A stretch of 64,000 nt of DNA, taken from assembly GCF_011682055.1 (NCBI RefSeq), contig NZ_JAAQOM010000020.1, positions 62,001 through 126,000 on the forward strand. The letters are read 5' to 3'. Below are positions 45,230-54,762 of this stretch, in pieces. This DNA is from Telluria antibiotica. GTDB taxonomy: Bacteria > Pseudomonadota > Gammaproteobacteria > Burkholderiales > Burkholderiaceae_D. The translations under genes and the position numbers were made by a program. The notes under the pieces are model-generated. The model was not told where the DNA came from. It made no database searches and saw only the letters and a program-made list of their open reading frames with translations. How positions within the stretch are numbered: position 1 is the first letter of the stretch; each line of letters opens with the position of its first letter.

Positions 45230-45997
45230 ATGGCTATCAAACTCAAGACAGACAAAGACATCGCGAAAATGCGCGTAGCGGGCCGGCTGGCGGCCGAGGT
45301 GCTCGAGATGATCGGGGAATACGTCGTCCCCGGCGTCTCCACCGAGGAACTCGACCGGCGCTGCAACGAATACATCCGCAAGGTGCAGAAGGCCACGCCG
45401 GCCAACGTCGGCTACCACGGCTTCCCGAAGACCCTGTGCACGTCCGTCAACAGCGTCGTCTGCCACGGCATTCCCAATCCCGCCGAGGTGCTGCAGGACG
45501 GCGACATCGTCAACATCGACGTCACCGTGATCAAGGACGGCTGGCACGGCGACACGAGCCGCATGTACTTCGTCGGCACGCCGAGTCTTGAAGCGAAGAA
45601 GCTCGTCGACACCACGTACGACGCCATGATGGCCGGCATCCGCGCCGTGCGCCCGGGCGCGCGCCTGGGCGACGTCGGCCACGCGATCCAGAAGCTGGCG
45701 GAAGCCCAGGGCTACTCCGTCGTGCGCGAGTACTGCGGCCACGGCATCGGCAAGGTCTACCACGAAGACCCGCAGGTCCTGCACTACGGCCGCCCGAACA
45801 CGGGCCTCCTCCTCAAGGAAGGCATGACCTTCACGGTGGAACCCATGATCAACCTGGGCGATGCCGACGTCGAACAGCTCGACGACGGCTGGACCGTCGT
45901 GACGCGCGACCGGTCGCTGTCCGCCCAGTGGGAACACATGATCGCCGTGACGAAGAACGGCTTCGAGATCCTCACGCCCTGGCCGCGCAAGGGCTGA
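45230..45997 (+). CDS. map: Methionine aminopeptidase type I, 255 aa
   Basis: Removes the initiator methionine from nascent proteins. All five metal ligands of the pita-bread fold are visible: two Asp in DIVNIDVTVIKDGWHGDTSRMYF, His in EYCGHGIGKVYHEDPQVLHYG, Glu in GMTFTVEPMINLG and Glu in SAQWEHMIAVT. The start at MAIKLKTDKDIAKMR gives the normal length; upstream in-frame codons run through the receptor 3 terminator and are rejected. The gene is usually next to rpsB-tsf or glnD, so its isolation next to a receptor and a halogenase looks like a rearranged or second copy. Confidence 0.93.
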   Translation: MAIKLKTDKDIAKMRVAGRLAAEVLEMIGEYVVPGVSTEELDRRCNEYIRKVQKATPANVGYHGFPKTLCTSVNSVVCHGIPNPAEVLQDGDIVNIDVTVIKDGWHGDTSRMYFVGTPSLEAKKLVDTTYDAMMAGIRAVRPGARLGDVGHAIQKLAEAQGYSVVREYCGHGIGKVYHEDPQVLHYGRPNTGLLLKEGMTFTVEPMINLGDADVEQLDDGWTVVTRDRSLSAQWEHMIAVTKNGFEILTPWPRKG

Positions 45998-46010
45998 GCG
46001 GCCGGCGGAC

Positions 46011-47495
46011 TTATTTGCCCAGGATGCCGCGCAGGTAGTCTTCATGCAGCGGCATCGCCGCCACCATCGCGGCGATCTGGTCGCGCCGCTGGCGCAATGC
46101 CTGCCGCGCTTCGTCCAGCGGCACCTCGTTGAACACCGGGTCGAGGTGTTCCGGCCAGTTGCCGTTGCCGGCGTGGATCGCCAGCCAGCTGGCGGGTTCG
46201 AACCCTTCTTCCCCATACTGCCTCAGGACGCCCGTCTGGCGCCAGACGTGCAGCCTGAAGGCCAGCGTATCCGGCAAGTCCATGGCGGTCATGTCGCGCC
46301 ACAGCTGGCTGTCGCGGCGCGCGGTGAGGCAGTAATGCAGGACGACGAAGTCGCGGATGCGCGCGAACACATTGGTCATGCCCCTGTTGTACGCGGCCAC
46401 GGCGGGCGCCGCGGGGGGCACGCCAGGCTTCAGCAGGTCGACCATCTTGAGCAGGCCACGCTGGATCAGCATGATGCTCGTCGATTCGAGCGGTTCCAGG
46501 AAGCCCGATGCCAGCCCGAGCGCCACCACGTTGTGCACCCAGAAGCGCTCGCGGTGGCCCGTGGTGAAGCGCAGCAGCCGCGGCTCGGCCAGCGCGGGGC
46601 CGTCCAGCTGCTCGAGCAGTTGTTTGCGTGCGCGGTCCTCGTCGATGTAGCGGGTGGAAAATACGTGACCGTTGCCGACGCGGTCGGTGAGCGGGATGCG
46701 CCACGCCCATCCCGCTTCGAGCGCGGTTGATCGCGTATAAGGCGTGATGGCGGCCCCGCTCGGCGCGCTGGGCACGGCCCAGGCGCGGTCGACCGGCAGC
46801 CAGTGGCTGAAATCGACCCACGGTTCTTCGAGCGTGCGCCCCAGCAGCAGTGAGGCGAAGCCGGAACAGTCGACGAACAGGTCGCCGGACACCGTGCGGC
46901 CATCGGCCAGCTTCAACTGGTCGACGCCGCCGTCGGCGCGGCGCGTGACCTCGACGATACGCCCTTCCGTGCGCCGCACGCCCCGCTTGAGCGCCGTCGT
47001 GCGCAGGAACCCCGCGTACAGGCTGGCGTCGAAATGATAGGCGTAGCTGAACATGTCGGCCTGTTCCTTCGGCGGCCTGGCGAAACGGCCCTGCATCGAC
47101 ATCACCGTCGGCACGCACTGGTCGCCGAGCTCGCCCAGCGCCGGATCGCCGACCCGGCGGTACTGGCCCCACAGGCAGGCGGGACCGGCGACATCGGCGT
47201 AATTGCCGAAGGTGTGGAAATAGCGTCGGCCCAGGCCGCTCCAGTCACGGAACTCGGCGCCCAGTTTGAATGTGGCGTTGGTGGCGCGCAGGAACTCGAC
47301 CTCGTTGATGCCGACCTGCGCATGAAAGTCGCGGATCGAGGGCAACGTGGCCTCGCCGACCCCGACGATGCCGATGTCGTCCGATTCCACCAGCTCCACG
47401 GCGCTCGCCGGCAGCGCGGCTTTCACCGCCGTCGCGGTCATCCAGCCGGCAGTCCCGCCGCCGACGATCACGATGCGTTTGTAAGCCGTTCCCAT
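46011..47495 (-). CDS. Flavin-dependent tryptophan halogenase family protein, 494 aa
   Basis: FADH2-dependent halogenase of the PrnA/RebH fold. The dinucleotide motif VGGGTAGW is at 11-18, followed by the conserved SDDIGIVGVGEATLPSI. The catalytic lysine is K77 in ATNATFKLGAEFRDW. The WxWxIP motif (AGWAWRIPL) that separates halogenases from monooxygenases is intact, and LEPLESTSIMLIQRG carries the conserved catalytic Glu. GGAGGAGA lies five bases before the ATG. A flavin reductase to supply FADH2 is not nearby. Members of this family are often found beside TonB receptors in Xanthomonas- and Caulobacter-like genomes; the true substrate and activity are unknown. Confidence 0.9.
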   Translation of the reverse strand: MGTAYKRIVIVGGGTAGWMTATAVKAALPASAVELVESDDIGIVGVGEATLPSIRDFHAQVGINEVEFLRATNATFKLGAEFRDWSGLGRRYFHTFGNYADVAGPACLWGQYRRVGDPALGELGDQCVPTVMSMQGRFARPPKEQADMFSYAYHFDASLYAGFLRTTALKRGVRRTEGRIVEVTRRADGGVDQLKLADGRTVSGDLFVDCSGFASLLLGRTLEEPWVDFSHWLPVDRAWAVPSAPSGAAITPYTRSTALEAGWAWRIPLTDRVGNGHVFSTRYIDEDRARKQLLEQLDGPALAEPRLLRFTTGHRERFWVHNVVALGLASGFLEPLESTSIMLIQRGLLKMVDLLKPGVPPAAPAVAAYNRGMTNVFARIRDFVVLHYCLTARRDSQLWRDMTAMDLPDTLAFRLHVWRQTGVLRQYGEEGFEPASWLAIHAGNGNWPEHLDPVFNEVPLDEARQALRQRRDQIAAMVAAMPLHEDYLRGILGK

Positions 47496-47593
47496 GTCTC
47501 TCCTCCATCTCCCGATTCCGCCCGGGCCGCTGCTTTTAAGCAGTCTATTTCCAAATGGACAGTTTTATATATATTACATACATAACAAGTCAC

Positions 47594-47633
47594 AAAAAAG
47601 CGACGGCAGGCGTCCTCCGCCCGCCATCGCTTT
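47594..47633 (-). terminator. gapA terminator
   Basis: A 16-pair minus-strand stem (AAAGCGA..GGCG with CGCC..TCGCTTT, two G-U pairs), five-base loop, then TTTTTT, starting six bases after the gapA stop. Confidence 0.9.
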
Positions 47634-47638
47634 GGGGA

Positions 47639-48649
47639 TTACTTCGCGTTCATCAGTGCGACGGTGGTGTCCAGCATGCGGTTGCTGAAGCCCCACTCGT
47701 TGTCGTACCAGGACGACACCTTCACCAGGCGGCCCGAGACCTTGGTCAGCGTGGCGTCGAAGTTCGACGACGCCGGGTTGTGGTTGAAGTCGACCGAGAC
47801 CAGCGGCTCGGTGTTGTACGTCAGGATGCCTTTCAGCGCGCCTTCCGATGCGTCCTTCATCAGCTTGTTGATCTCTTCGACGGTCGTGTCGCGCTTGGCG
47901 ATGAACGACAGGTCGACGATCGACACGTTGATGGTCGGCACGCGGATCGCGTAGCCGTCCAGCTTGCCGTTCAGTTCCGGCAGCACGAGGCCGACGGCGG
48001 CGGCGGCGCCGGTCTTGGTCGGGATCATCGACTGCGTGGCCGAACGGGCGCGGCGCAGGTCTTCGTGCATCACGTCCGTCAGCACCTGGTCGTTGGTGTA
48101 GGCGTGCACGGTGGTCATCAGGCCGTTTTCCAGGCCGATGGCGTCGTTCAGCGGCTTGACCAGCGGGGCCAGGCAGTTCGTCGTGCACGAGGCATTCGAG
48201 ATCACGGTGTCGGTCGACTTCAGCACGTCCTGGTTCACGCCGAACACGATGGTCGCATCGACGTCCTTGCCGCCCGGTGCCGAGATGATGACCTTCTTGG
48301 CGCCGCCCTTCAGGTGGGCCGAGGCTTTTTCCTTGGTGGTGAAGAAGCCCGTGCATTCCAGCACGACGTCAACGCCCAGCTCGCCCCACGGGATTTCTGC
48401 CGGGTTACGCTGCGCGAACACGCGGATCTTGTCGCCATTGACGATCATGGTGTCGCCTTCGACCACGACGGTGCCCGGGAACTTGCCGTGCGTGGTGTCG
48501 TAACGGGTCAGATGGGCGTTGTGCTCGGCGTTGCCGAGGTCGTTGATCGCCACGATCTGGATGTCCTGCTTCTTGCCGCCTTCGTAGAAAGCGCGCAGCA
48601 CGTTGCGGCCGATACGGCCATAACCGTTGATTGCTACTTTGATCGTCAT
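47639..48649 (-). CDS. gapA: Glyceraldehyde-3-phosphate dehydrogenase type I, 336 aa
   Basis: Oxidises glyceraldehyde-3-phosphate with phosphate to 1,3-bisphosphoglycerate. The NAD fold opens with IKVAINGYGRIGRNVLRA. The catalytic C155 lies in STDTVISNASCTTNCLAPL, with H and R ligands in the usual later segments. WYDNEWGFSNRMLDTT is the C-terminal family signature. AGGAGTG sits eight bases before the ATG. It is downstream of tkt on the same strand with 94 bases between that hold a hairpin without a T-run, so cotranscription (tkt-gapA, a common betaproteobacterial pair) is likely. Confidence 0.95.
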   Translation of the reverse strand: MTIKVAINGYGRIGRNVLRAFYEGGKKQDIQIVAINDLGNAEHNAHLTRYDTTHGKFPGTVVVEGDTMIVNGDKIRVFAQRNPAEIPWGELGVDVVLECTGFFTTKEKASAHLKGGAKKVIISAPGGKDVDATIVFGVNQDVLKSTDTVISNASCTTNCLAPLVKPLNDAIGLENGLMTTVHAYTNDQVLTDVMHEDLRRARSATQSMIPTKTGAAAAVGLVLPELNGKLDGYAIRVPTINVSIVDLSFIAKRDTTVEEINKLMKDASEGALKGILTYNTEPLVSVDFNHNPASSNFDATLTKVSGRLVKVSSWYDNEWGFSNRMLDTTVALMNAK

Positions 48650-48701
48650 TTATTCACTCCTGATTAAAAAAATCCTAACACCGAAGCATAGCGTGAAACC
48701 C

Positions 48702-48731
48702 GCCGTACGGACAGTCTCCAGTCCGTACGGC
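48702..48731. other. Perfect 11-bp hairpin between tkt and gapA
   Basis: GCCGTACGGAC (48702-48712) and GTCCGTACGGC (48721-48731) with an eight-base loop and no T-run. Likely an intercistronic stabiliser or processing site. Confidence 0.5.
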
Positions 48732-48743
48732 AGGTGCAATCCC

Positions 48744-50741
48744 TCAGGCCGGGAGGACCGATTTCACCTTGGCGACGACATTCTCGACCGTGAAGCCGAA
48801 GTGCTTGAACAGCACGCCGGCCGGGGCCGATTCGCCGAAAGTATCGATGCCCACCACGGCACCTTCCAGGCCGACGTACTTGTACCAGAAGTCCGTCACT
48901 CCGGCCTCGACGGCCACGCGCGGGATGCCGCGGCCCAGCACGGCAGCCTTGTAGGCCGCGTCCTGGCGCTCGAACACATCGGTCGACGGCATCGACACCA
49001 CACGCACCTGGACACCCTGGCCCGCCAGGGTGTCGGCGGCTTTCACCGCCAGTTCCACTTCCGAACCCGTCGCGATCAGCACGGCGGCCGGGTTCTGCAC
49101 CTCGCGCAGCACGTAGCCGCCCTTCGCGACGTTGGCGACCGTGGCCGCGTCGCGTTCCATGAACGGCAGGTTCTGGCGCGAGAAGATCAACGTCGACGGA
49201 CCATCCTTGCGCTTGACGGCCTCGCCCCAGGCGACGGTCGATTCCGTCGTGTCGCACGGACGCCAGTTGTCCAGGTTCGGGATCAGGCGCAGCGACGAGA
49301 CGTGCTCGACCGACTGGTGCGTCGGACCGTCTTCACCGAGGCCGATCGAGTCGTGCGTGAACACGAACAGCGAACGGATCTTCATCAGCGCGGCCATGCG
49401 CAGCGCGTTGCGGCTGTAGTCCGAGAACGTCAGGAACGTGGCGCCGAACGGGATGAAGCCGCCGTGCAGGGCGATGCCGTTCATGATGGCCGACATGCCG
49501 AACTCGCGCACGCCATAGTTGACGTGGTTGCCCGGCGTGCCCGAACGCAGCGGGATCGATTCCTTCCAGTTGGTCAGGTTCGAACCGGTCAGGTCGGCCG
49601 AGCCGCCCAGGAATTCCGGCAGGACGGGGGCCAGCGCCTGGATCGCGTTCTGGCTCGCCTTGCGGGTGGCGATCGTTTCCTTCTTGTCGATCGTGGACGC
49701 GATGGCGGCGGCCAGCGTCTCTTCGAATTTGCCCGGCAGGTCGCCCTTCATGCGGCGCTCGAATTCGGCGGCCAGTTCCGGGTATTGCGCGCGGTAGCCG
49801 GCGAACACCTCGTTCCATGCGGCCTCAAGCGAGGCGCCCTTCTGCTTCTGGTCCCACGCTTCGTAGATCGGGGCCGGGATGTCGAACGGGATGGCGTCCC
49901 AGATCAGGTGCTCGCGCACGGCCGCGACTTCCTTCTCGCCCAGCGCGGCGCCGTGCACCTTGTCGCCGCCCTGCAGGTTCGGCGAGCCCTTGCCGATGAT
50001 GGTCTTGCAGCAGATCAGCGTGGGGCGATCCGACTGCTTGGCCTGGGCGATGGCGGCATCGACCGCGGCGACGTCGTGGCCGTCCACGTGCGGGATCACG
50101 TTCCAGCCGTACGCTTCGAAGCGCTTCGGCGTGTCGTCGGTGAACCAGCCTTCGACCTTGCCGTCGATCGAGATGCCGTTGTCGTCGTACAACCAGATCA
50201 TCTTGTTCAGGCGCAGCGTGCCGGCCAGCGACGCCACTTCGTGCGAGATGCCTTCCATCAGGCAGCCGTCACCAACGAAGGCGTACGTGTAGTGGTCGAC
50301 GATGTCGAAGCCCGGACGGTTGAATTCCTTGGCCAGCAGCCACTCCGCGAGGGCCATGCCGACGGCGTTGGCGATGCCCTGGCCCAGCGGGCCCGTCGTC
50401 GTTTCCACGCCCGGCGTGATGCCGACTTCCGGGTGGCCCGGGGTCTTGCTGTGCATCTGGCGGAAGTTGCGGATGTCGTCCATCGACAGGTCGTAGCCCG
50501 ACAGGTGCAGCAGCGCGTAGTGCAGCATCGAGCCGTGGCCGTTCGACAGCAGGAAACGGTCGCGGTTCATCCAGCCCGGATTGGCCGGGTTGTGGCGATA
50601 GTGGCCATCCCACAGGGCGACGGCGATCTCGGCCATGCCCATCGGCATGCCGGGGTGGCCGGAATTCGCCTTCTGGACGGCGTCCATCGCCAGCGCGCGG
50701 ATCGCGTTGGCCATCAGGGTGGTGGTTTGCAGAGATTTCAT
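48744..50741 (-). CDS. tkt: Transketolase, 665 aa
   Basis: Thiamine-diphosphate enzyme of the pentose phosphate and Calvin-type carbon exchange. The N-terminal segment is LQTTTLMANAIRALAMDAVQKANSGHPGMPMG. The ThDP/metal motif is GDGCLMEGISHEVASLAGTLRLNKMIWLYDDNGISIDG (about 153-190), and the pyrimidine-domain Glu region GVREFGMSAIMNGIALHGGFIPFGATF is present. The C-terminal domain has VLIATGSEVELAVKAADTLAGQGVQVRVVSMPS. The length is normal. It heads the tkt-gapA unit and is divergent from rsmE with 122 bases between. Confidence 0.95.
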   Translation of the reverse strand: MKSLQTTTLMANAIRALAMDAVQKANSGHPGMPMGMAEIAVALWDGHYRHNPANPGWMNRDRFLLSNGHGSMLHYALLHLSGYDLSMDDIRNFRQMHSKTPGHPEVGITPGVETTTGPLGQGIANAVGMALAEWLLAKEFNRPGFDIVDHYTYAFVGDGCLMEGISHEVASLAGTLRLNKMIWLYDDNGISIDGKVEGWFTDDTPKRFEAYGWNVIPHVDGHDVAAVDAAIAQAKQSDRPTLICCKTIIGKGSPNLQGGDKVHGAALGEKEVAAVREHLIWDAIPFDIPAPIYEAWDQKQKGASLEAAWNEVFAGYRAQYPELAAEFERRMKGDLPGKFEETLAAAIASTIDKKETIATRKASQNAIQALAPVLPEFLGGSADLTGSNLTNWKESIPLRSGTPGNHVNYGVREFGMSAIMNGIALHGGFIPFGATFLTFSDYSRNALRMAALMKIRSLFVFTHDSIGLGEDGPTHQSVEHVSSLRLIPNLDNWRPCDTTESTVAWGEAVKRKDGPSTLIFSRQNLPFMERDAATVANVAKGGYVLREVQNPAAVLIATGSEVELAVKAADTLAGQGVQVRVVSMPSTDVFERQDAAYKAAVLGRGIPRVAVEAGVTDFWYKYVGLEGAVVGIDTFGESAPAGVLFKHFGFTVENVVAKVKSVLPA

Positions 50742-50863
50742 GGATGTGAAGGTCTGAGGATTGGAAAGCGGTGGCGGTCAAGCGGGCCTTAACCGGGTAT
50801 TTTACCAGAGCATGACCGCCTCGCTTTAAAATGCCGGCTCGTTAACGGTTCCGATTGCCTTCC

Positions 50864-51592
50864 ATGCCACGTTTTTACTGCCCCCAGCCGCTCGTCCCCG
50901 GCAGCGTCGTCGACCTGCCGGATGCCGTCGCCCACCACCTGCACGTCGTGCGCCAGCAGGCCGGCGACGAACTCGTGCTGTTCAACGGCGACGGCGGCCA
51001 GGCGCGCGCGCGCCTCGTCGAGATCGGCAAGCGCCGGGCCAGTGCCGAGGTCCTCGCGCTCGACGCCGTCGACGTGGAACTCCCCTTCCGCATGACCCTG
51101 GCCCAGGGCCTGCCCGAGGGCAGCAAGATGGACTGGATCGTCGAAAAGGCCGTCGAGCTGGGCGCGGCCGCGATCGTGCCGCTCGCCGCGCAGCGGTCCG
51201 TCGTGCGCCTGTCCGGCGAGCGCGCCGACAAGCGGCTCGCGCACTGGCAGGGCGTCGTCGTCAGCGCGTCCGAGCAGTGCGGGCGCAACCGGCTGGCCGA
51301 CGTCGCGCCCGTGCAGGATTTCCACCGCTGGATCGGCCAGGACGCGGACGGCGGCGTGCGCATCCTGCTGTCCCCGCGCGCGGACGCGTCGCTCGCGCAG
51401 TGGGCGCGCGCGACGCCCGCGCGGGACGTGACCTTGCTCGTCGGCCCGGAAGGCGGCTTCACGGACCAGGAAGAAGACGCGGCGCGCGCGGCGGGCGCGC
51501 TGGCGCTGTCGATGGGACCGCGCGTGCTGCGCACGGAGACGGCGGGCCTCGCGGCGCTGACGATCCTGGCGGCGGGCTGGGGCGGGATCTAA
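50864..51592 (+). CDS. rsmE: 16S rRNA (uracil-1498-N3)-methyltransferase RsmE, 242 aa
   Basis: SPOUT-fold enzyme that methylates U1498 in the decoding region of 16S rRNA. The N-terminal PUA-like part includes DLPDAVAHHLHVVRQQAGDELVLFNGDGG. The catalytic domain carries LPEGSKMDWIVEKAVELGAAAIVPL, ERADKRLAHWQGVVVSASEQCGRN and the SAM-binding knot LLVGPEGGFTDQEEDAAR...SMGPRVLRTETAGLAAL. The ATG at 50864 (MPRFYCPQ) is used rather than a TTG three codons upstream, because PRFY at the N-terminus is family-typical. A REP-like pair lies 35 bases downstream. Confidence 0.92.
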   Translation: MPRFYCPQPLVPGSVVDLPDAVAHHLHVVRQQAGDELVLFNGDGGQARARLVEIGKRRASAEVLALDAVDVELPFRMTLAQGLPEGSKMDWIVEKAVELGAAAIVPLAAQRSVVRLSGERADKRLAHWQGVVVSASEQCGRNRLADVAPVQDFHRWIGQDADGGVRILLSPRADASLAQWARATPARDVTLLVGPEGGFTDQEEDAARAAGALALSMGPRVLRTETAGLAALTILAAGWGGI

Positions 51593-51626
51593 TCCAGTGT
51601 CTTACTGCCGGCGTGAGCCGGCATTC

Positions 51627-51699
51627 GTAGGGTGGGCCCCCTCCCCACCAATCGCGTGCGGTCCGCGAAGGCGCGGTGGGCGGAGGCCGCCCACCCTAC
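51627..51699. repeat. REP-like inverted pair 3 (GTAG...CTAC, outward)
   Basis: GTAG + GGTGGGCCCCCTCCCCACC (51627-51649), 25 bases, then GGTGGGCGGAGGCCGCCCAC + CCTAC (51675-51699). The tetranucleotides face outward here, the opposite of pairs 1, 2 and 4. Confidence 0.7.
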
Positions 51700-51713
51700 G
51701 GTCGATAGACGAT

Positions 51714-51748
51714 AAAAACCCCGCCGGCAGCACGCTGCGGGCGGGGTT
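51714..51748 (-). terminator. TonB receptor 4 terminator
   Basis: Minus-strand AACCCCGCC/GGCGGGGTT arms with a 14-base loop, followed by a run of five T residues, 42 bases after the receptor 4 stop. Confidence 0.75.
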
Positions 51749-51789
51749 GTGCGAAACGGCGGCATCGCTGCTGCCGCGCTCACGTCCGA

Positions 51790-54693
51790 TTAGAACGTAT
51801 AGGACAGACCGGCACTGAAGAAACGGCCCACTGCGCCTGCCTGGTGCAGCGAGGCGTTGTACGACGTCTGTGCACCCGAGTTGCCGTAGGTTGCGACGTC
51901 AGCCGGCGGCTGGCGGTCGAACAGGTTCAGGATCGAACCCTTCAGCGTGAGGTTCGGGCTCAGCTTGTACTGCAGGTTCAGGTTAACCGCGGTGAACGAC
52001 GCGACATGGCAGTAGTAGTCAGGCTGCGGCAGGTTGCGGAAGTAGTTGCGGCCGCCCACGTTGAAGCTGGTGCCACCCTTGCCCGAGCAGTCGTTCACTT
52101 CCAGCGACGGGTCGATGGTCGAGAAGCTGCTCGTGTAGTTCACCGTCGTGTTCACGTCCAGCGGGCCGCGGCTCCATGCCAGCGAGAACTGCGCACGGTC
52201 CTTCGGGCTACCGGTCGCGCCGGAAACGGCGGACGGGCCCTGCGTACCGGCCAGCTGGTAGCTCACGCCGCCAGCTGCATCGGTGATGTAGCTGAAGGTG
52301 TGCGCTGCGCTGACGTTCACACGCAGGGCGCCGAAGTCGCCCGGCAGGCGCCAGCGGTAGCCGACGTCCGCTTCGATGCCGCTGGTCTTGGTGCCGCCCA
52401 GGTTCACGTACGGCGACGTCGCGTAAATGATCGGGCCATCCGACGGGAGGCCGACGTGGGTGGTGCCGTCGCCGTTGGAGATGTCGACCGGGGTGATCGG
52501 ACCACGTACGAATGCCGGCACGTAGGTCGGATCGTTACCGGCCGCCGACACGATCTGGTTGGTGACCTTGATGTTGTAGTAGTCGAGGGTGGCGTTCAGG
52601 CCACGCACCGGCTCCAGGATCATGCCCAGCGTGTACGACGTCGATTTCTCAGGCTGCAGCGACGGGGTGGTCAGCTGGACGTACGGCGGGTTCAGGCCGC
52701 AGGCGGTCGGAACGTTGTCCTTGGCATTCGGGTCGCCGCCCTTGCACAGTTTCGGGTCGTCGATACCGTTGAAGGTGAAGAACGAACCGGCATTGCCCAC
52801 CTCGGCCGGGTTCGGCGCACGGAAGCCCTTGGCGTAGGTACCGCGCAGGCCGAACATGCTCGACTGCGTCCACTTGAAGCTCGCCGCCGGCGTGAACTTG
52901 TTGAAGTTCTTGTAGTGGTCGTAACGGCCGGAAGCGTGCAGTTCCAGGCTCTTGATCGGGGTCGCCTGCAATTCGGCGAACACCGCCGAGTTCGTCTCGT
53001 CGCCGATCACGAACGCCGTGGTCTGCGCCACCTGGCCGTTGGCGGTCAGGCTGGCGGCCGGCGAATTCTGGGTGCGCTTGTGGTAATGCGCGCCGACTGC
53101 CAGCACCAGCGGACCGGCGCCCAGCGGCATCAGTTCGCGCGAACCAAATGCGTCCAGGTAGTTCAGCTTCGACTCGAGGGTGTTCGAGAAGTGCGGCGAC
53201 ACCTGGGCCAGCAGGTCCGGCGAGTTGCCGCCGACCGGATTCCACGTGCCGTTGAAGATCGCGTTGTACAGGGCTGCACGGTTGATGTAGCCGCTGTAGT
53301 CGATATCGGTCTTGACCTTGGTGACGCCGCCAGCGATCCTCGTGTCCCAGCCGTACGCGGTGCCATGCAGGTCGAGCGCGAAGCGGGTCGTGGTCGCGGT
53401 GTTGTCCTGGGTTGCGAACGGATCCGTGCCAGGAATGTAACCGTACAGGCGGGCCGGAGCGCCCAGTTGGTTGAACGTGGCGGTGGCCGGGATCAGGGTG
53501 CTCGGCACACGGCTGTTGCCCGAGGTTACGACGCCGTTGTTCAGCGAGTTGTTGCCGCCGAACGTGGTCGGCGAATAGGCCGACAGGTAGCTGCCGCGGT
53601 TGTTGATGCTGTTACGCTGGAACATCGAACCCTTGAACGCCAGTTCCCAGTCCTCGGACAGCTTCTTGGTCAGGCCGACCATCAGGTTGATGTTCTCGGT
53701 CTGCGGCTGGATGTTCGTGACGGTGTCACGGATCGCGCAGCCGCCGCTCATGTACAGGTTGTAGTTGCACTTGGACGGATCGAGGAACTGGAAGTTGGCC
53801 GGATTGTCGGCCACACCCCAGGGCTTGCCAGTGGCAGGATTGACTCCCGGCAGCGGCGCACCGGCCGGGTTGTACAGGAACGGGCTGTTGGTCGCGACCA
53901 GGCGCGAGTTCAGCGAGTTAGGAACGCCCAGGCGGATATTGTTACCGCCGCGCGAACGCCAGTCGGCATTGGCCCAGCTGAACTGGTCGCGGTCGGAGAC
54001 CTTGATCGCACCCTGGCGGCGCCACTCGGCCGTGACGAAGGCGTTATAGCCGTCGTTGTCCAGGTCGCCGATGCCGGTGCTGACCGAAGCGCGATGGGTG
54101 CGGCCGCCGCCGTGTTGCGTGTTGCCCGATTCGGCAGCCAGGCGGGTACCGGTCAGGTTCTTCTTCAGAATGATGTTCACGACGCCGGCGATCGCGTCGG
54201 AGCCGTACAGCGACGAGGCGCCGCTTTTCAACACTTCGATGCGCTCGATGGCATCGAAAGGAATCGAGGAAACGTCGACGAAGGAGCGCTGGGCGTCGTC
54301 GGAAAGCGGATACGGAGCGAGGCGGTGGCCATCGACCAGCACCAGCGTTGCGCCGACCGTCAGGCCACGCAGAGAAATACCCGAGGCGCCGTTCGCGAAC
54401 GCGCCCGAGAAGCCGGTGCCGAGGGTACCCTGGCCGTTGGCGGCGAGGTCGTTCAGCAGTTCGGCGACCGAAGTCTTACCGCTTTTCTGGATATCCTGGG
54501 CCGTCAGCACTTGGACGGGGGTCGGGGTCTCGGTGTCGGTGCGGCTGATCAGCGAGCCGGTCACCACCACGCGCTGGGGGGCTTGGGCACTGACCGCATC
54601 TTGCGTCTGCGCCATTGCCGGTGCGGCGAACAGGGCACCGCTGGCAATTGCACACGAAACCGCAAAGGGCATCGACTTCAATTTAAACGTCAT
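51790..54693 (-). CDS. TonB-dependent receptor 4, 967 aa
   Basis: Outer-membrane receptor. The signal peptide is MTFKLKSMPFAVSCAIASGA up to APAMA-Q; AAGGAGA lies eight bases upstream of the ATG. The plug contains RVVVTGSLISRTDTETPTPVQVL, ISLRGLTVGATLVLVDGHRLAPYP and VLKSGASSLYGSDAIAGVVNIIL. The barrel has Cys pairs (DPSKCNYNLYMSGGCAIRD and NDCSGKGG...DYYCHVASF) and the aromatic C-terminus AGLSYTF. Late-strand text NLFDRQPPADVATYGNSG is analogous to receptors 1 and 2. Two inverted repeats and a GC hairpin in its upstream region suggest operator control. Confidence 0.92.
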   Translation of the reverse strand: MTFKLKSMPFAVSCAIASGALFAAPAMAQTQDAVSAQAPQRVVVTGSLISRTDTETPTPVQVLTAQDIQKSGKTSVAELLNDLAANGQGTLGTGFSGAFANGASGISLRGLTVGATLVLVDGHRLAPYPLSDDAQRSFVDVSSIPFDAIERIEVLKSGASSLYGSDAIAGVVNIILKKNLTGTRLAAESGNTQHGGGRTHRASVSTGIGDLDNDGYNAFVTAEWRRQGAIKVSDRDQFSWANADWRSRGGNNIRLGVPNSLNSRLVATNSPFLYNPAGAPLPGVNPATGKPWGVADNPANFQFLDPSKCNYNLYMSGGCAIRDTVTNIQPQTENINLMVGLTKKLSEDWELAFKGSMFQRNSINNRGSYLSAYSPTTFGGNNSLNNGVVTSGNSRVPSTLIPATATFNQLGAPARLYGYIPGTDPFATQDNTATTTRFALDLHGTAYGWDTRIAGGVTKVKTDIDYSGYINRAALYNAIFNGTWNPVGGNSPDLLAQVSPHFSNTLESKLNYLDAFGSRELMPLGAGPLVLAVGAHYHKRTQNSPAASLTANGQVAQTTAFVIGDETNSAVFAELQATPIKSLELHASGRYDHYKNFNKFTPAASFKWTQSSMFGLRGTYAKGFRAPNPAEVGNAGSFFTFNGIDDPKLCKGGDPNAKDNVPTACGLNPPYVQLTTPSLQPEKSTSYTLGMILEPVRGLNATLDYYNIKVTNQIVSAAGNDPTYVPAFVRGPITPVDISNGDGTTHVGLPSDGPIIYATSPYVNLGGTKTSGIEADVGYRWRLPGDFGALRVNVSAAHTFSYITDAAGGVSYQLAGTQGPSAVSGATGSPKDRAQFSLAWSRGPLDVNTTVNYTSSFSTIDPSLEVNDCSGKGGTSFNVGGRNYFRNLPQPDYYCHVASFTAVNLNLQYKLSPNLTLKGSILNLFDRQPPADVATYGNSGAQTSYNASLHQAGAVGRFFSAGLSYTF

Positions 54694-54762
54694 GAATACT
54701 TCTCCTTCTCGAATCTCTCAAAGTGGTTTTTTACGATCACCACATGCAGAACGGCGCTTACG

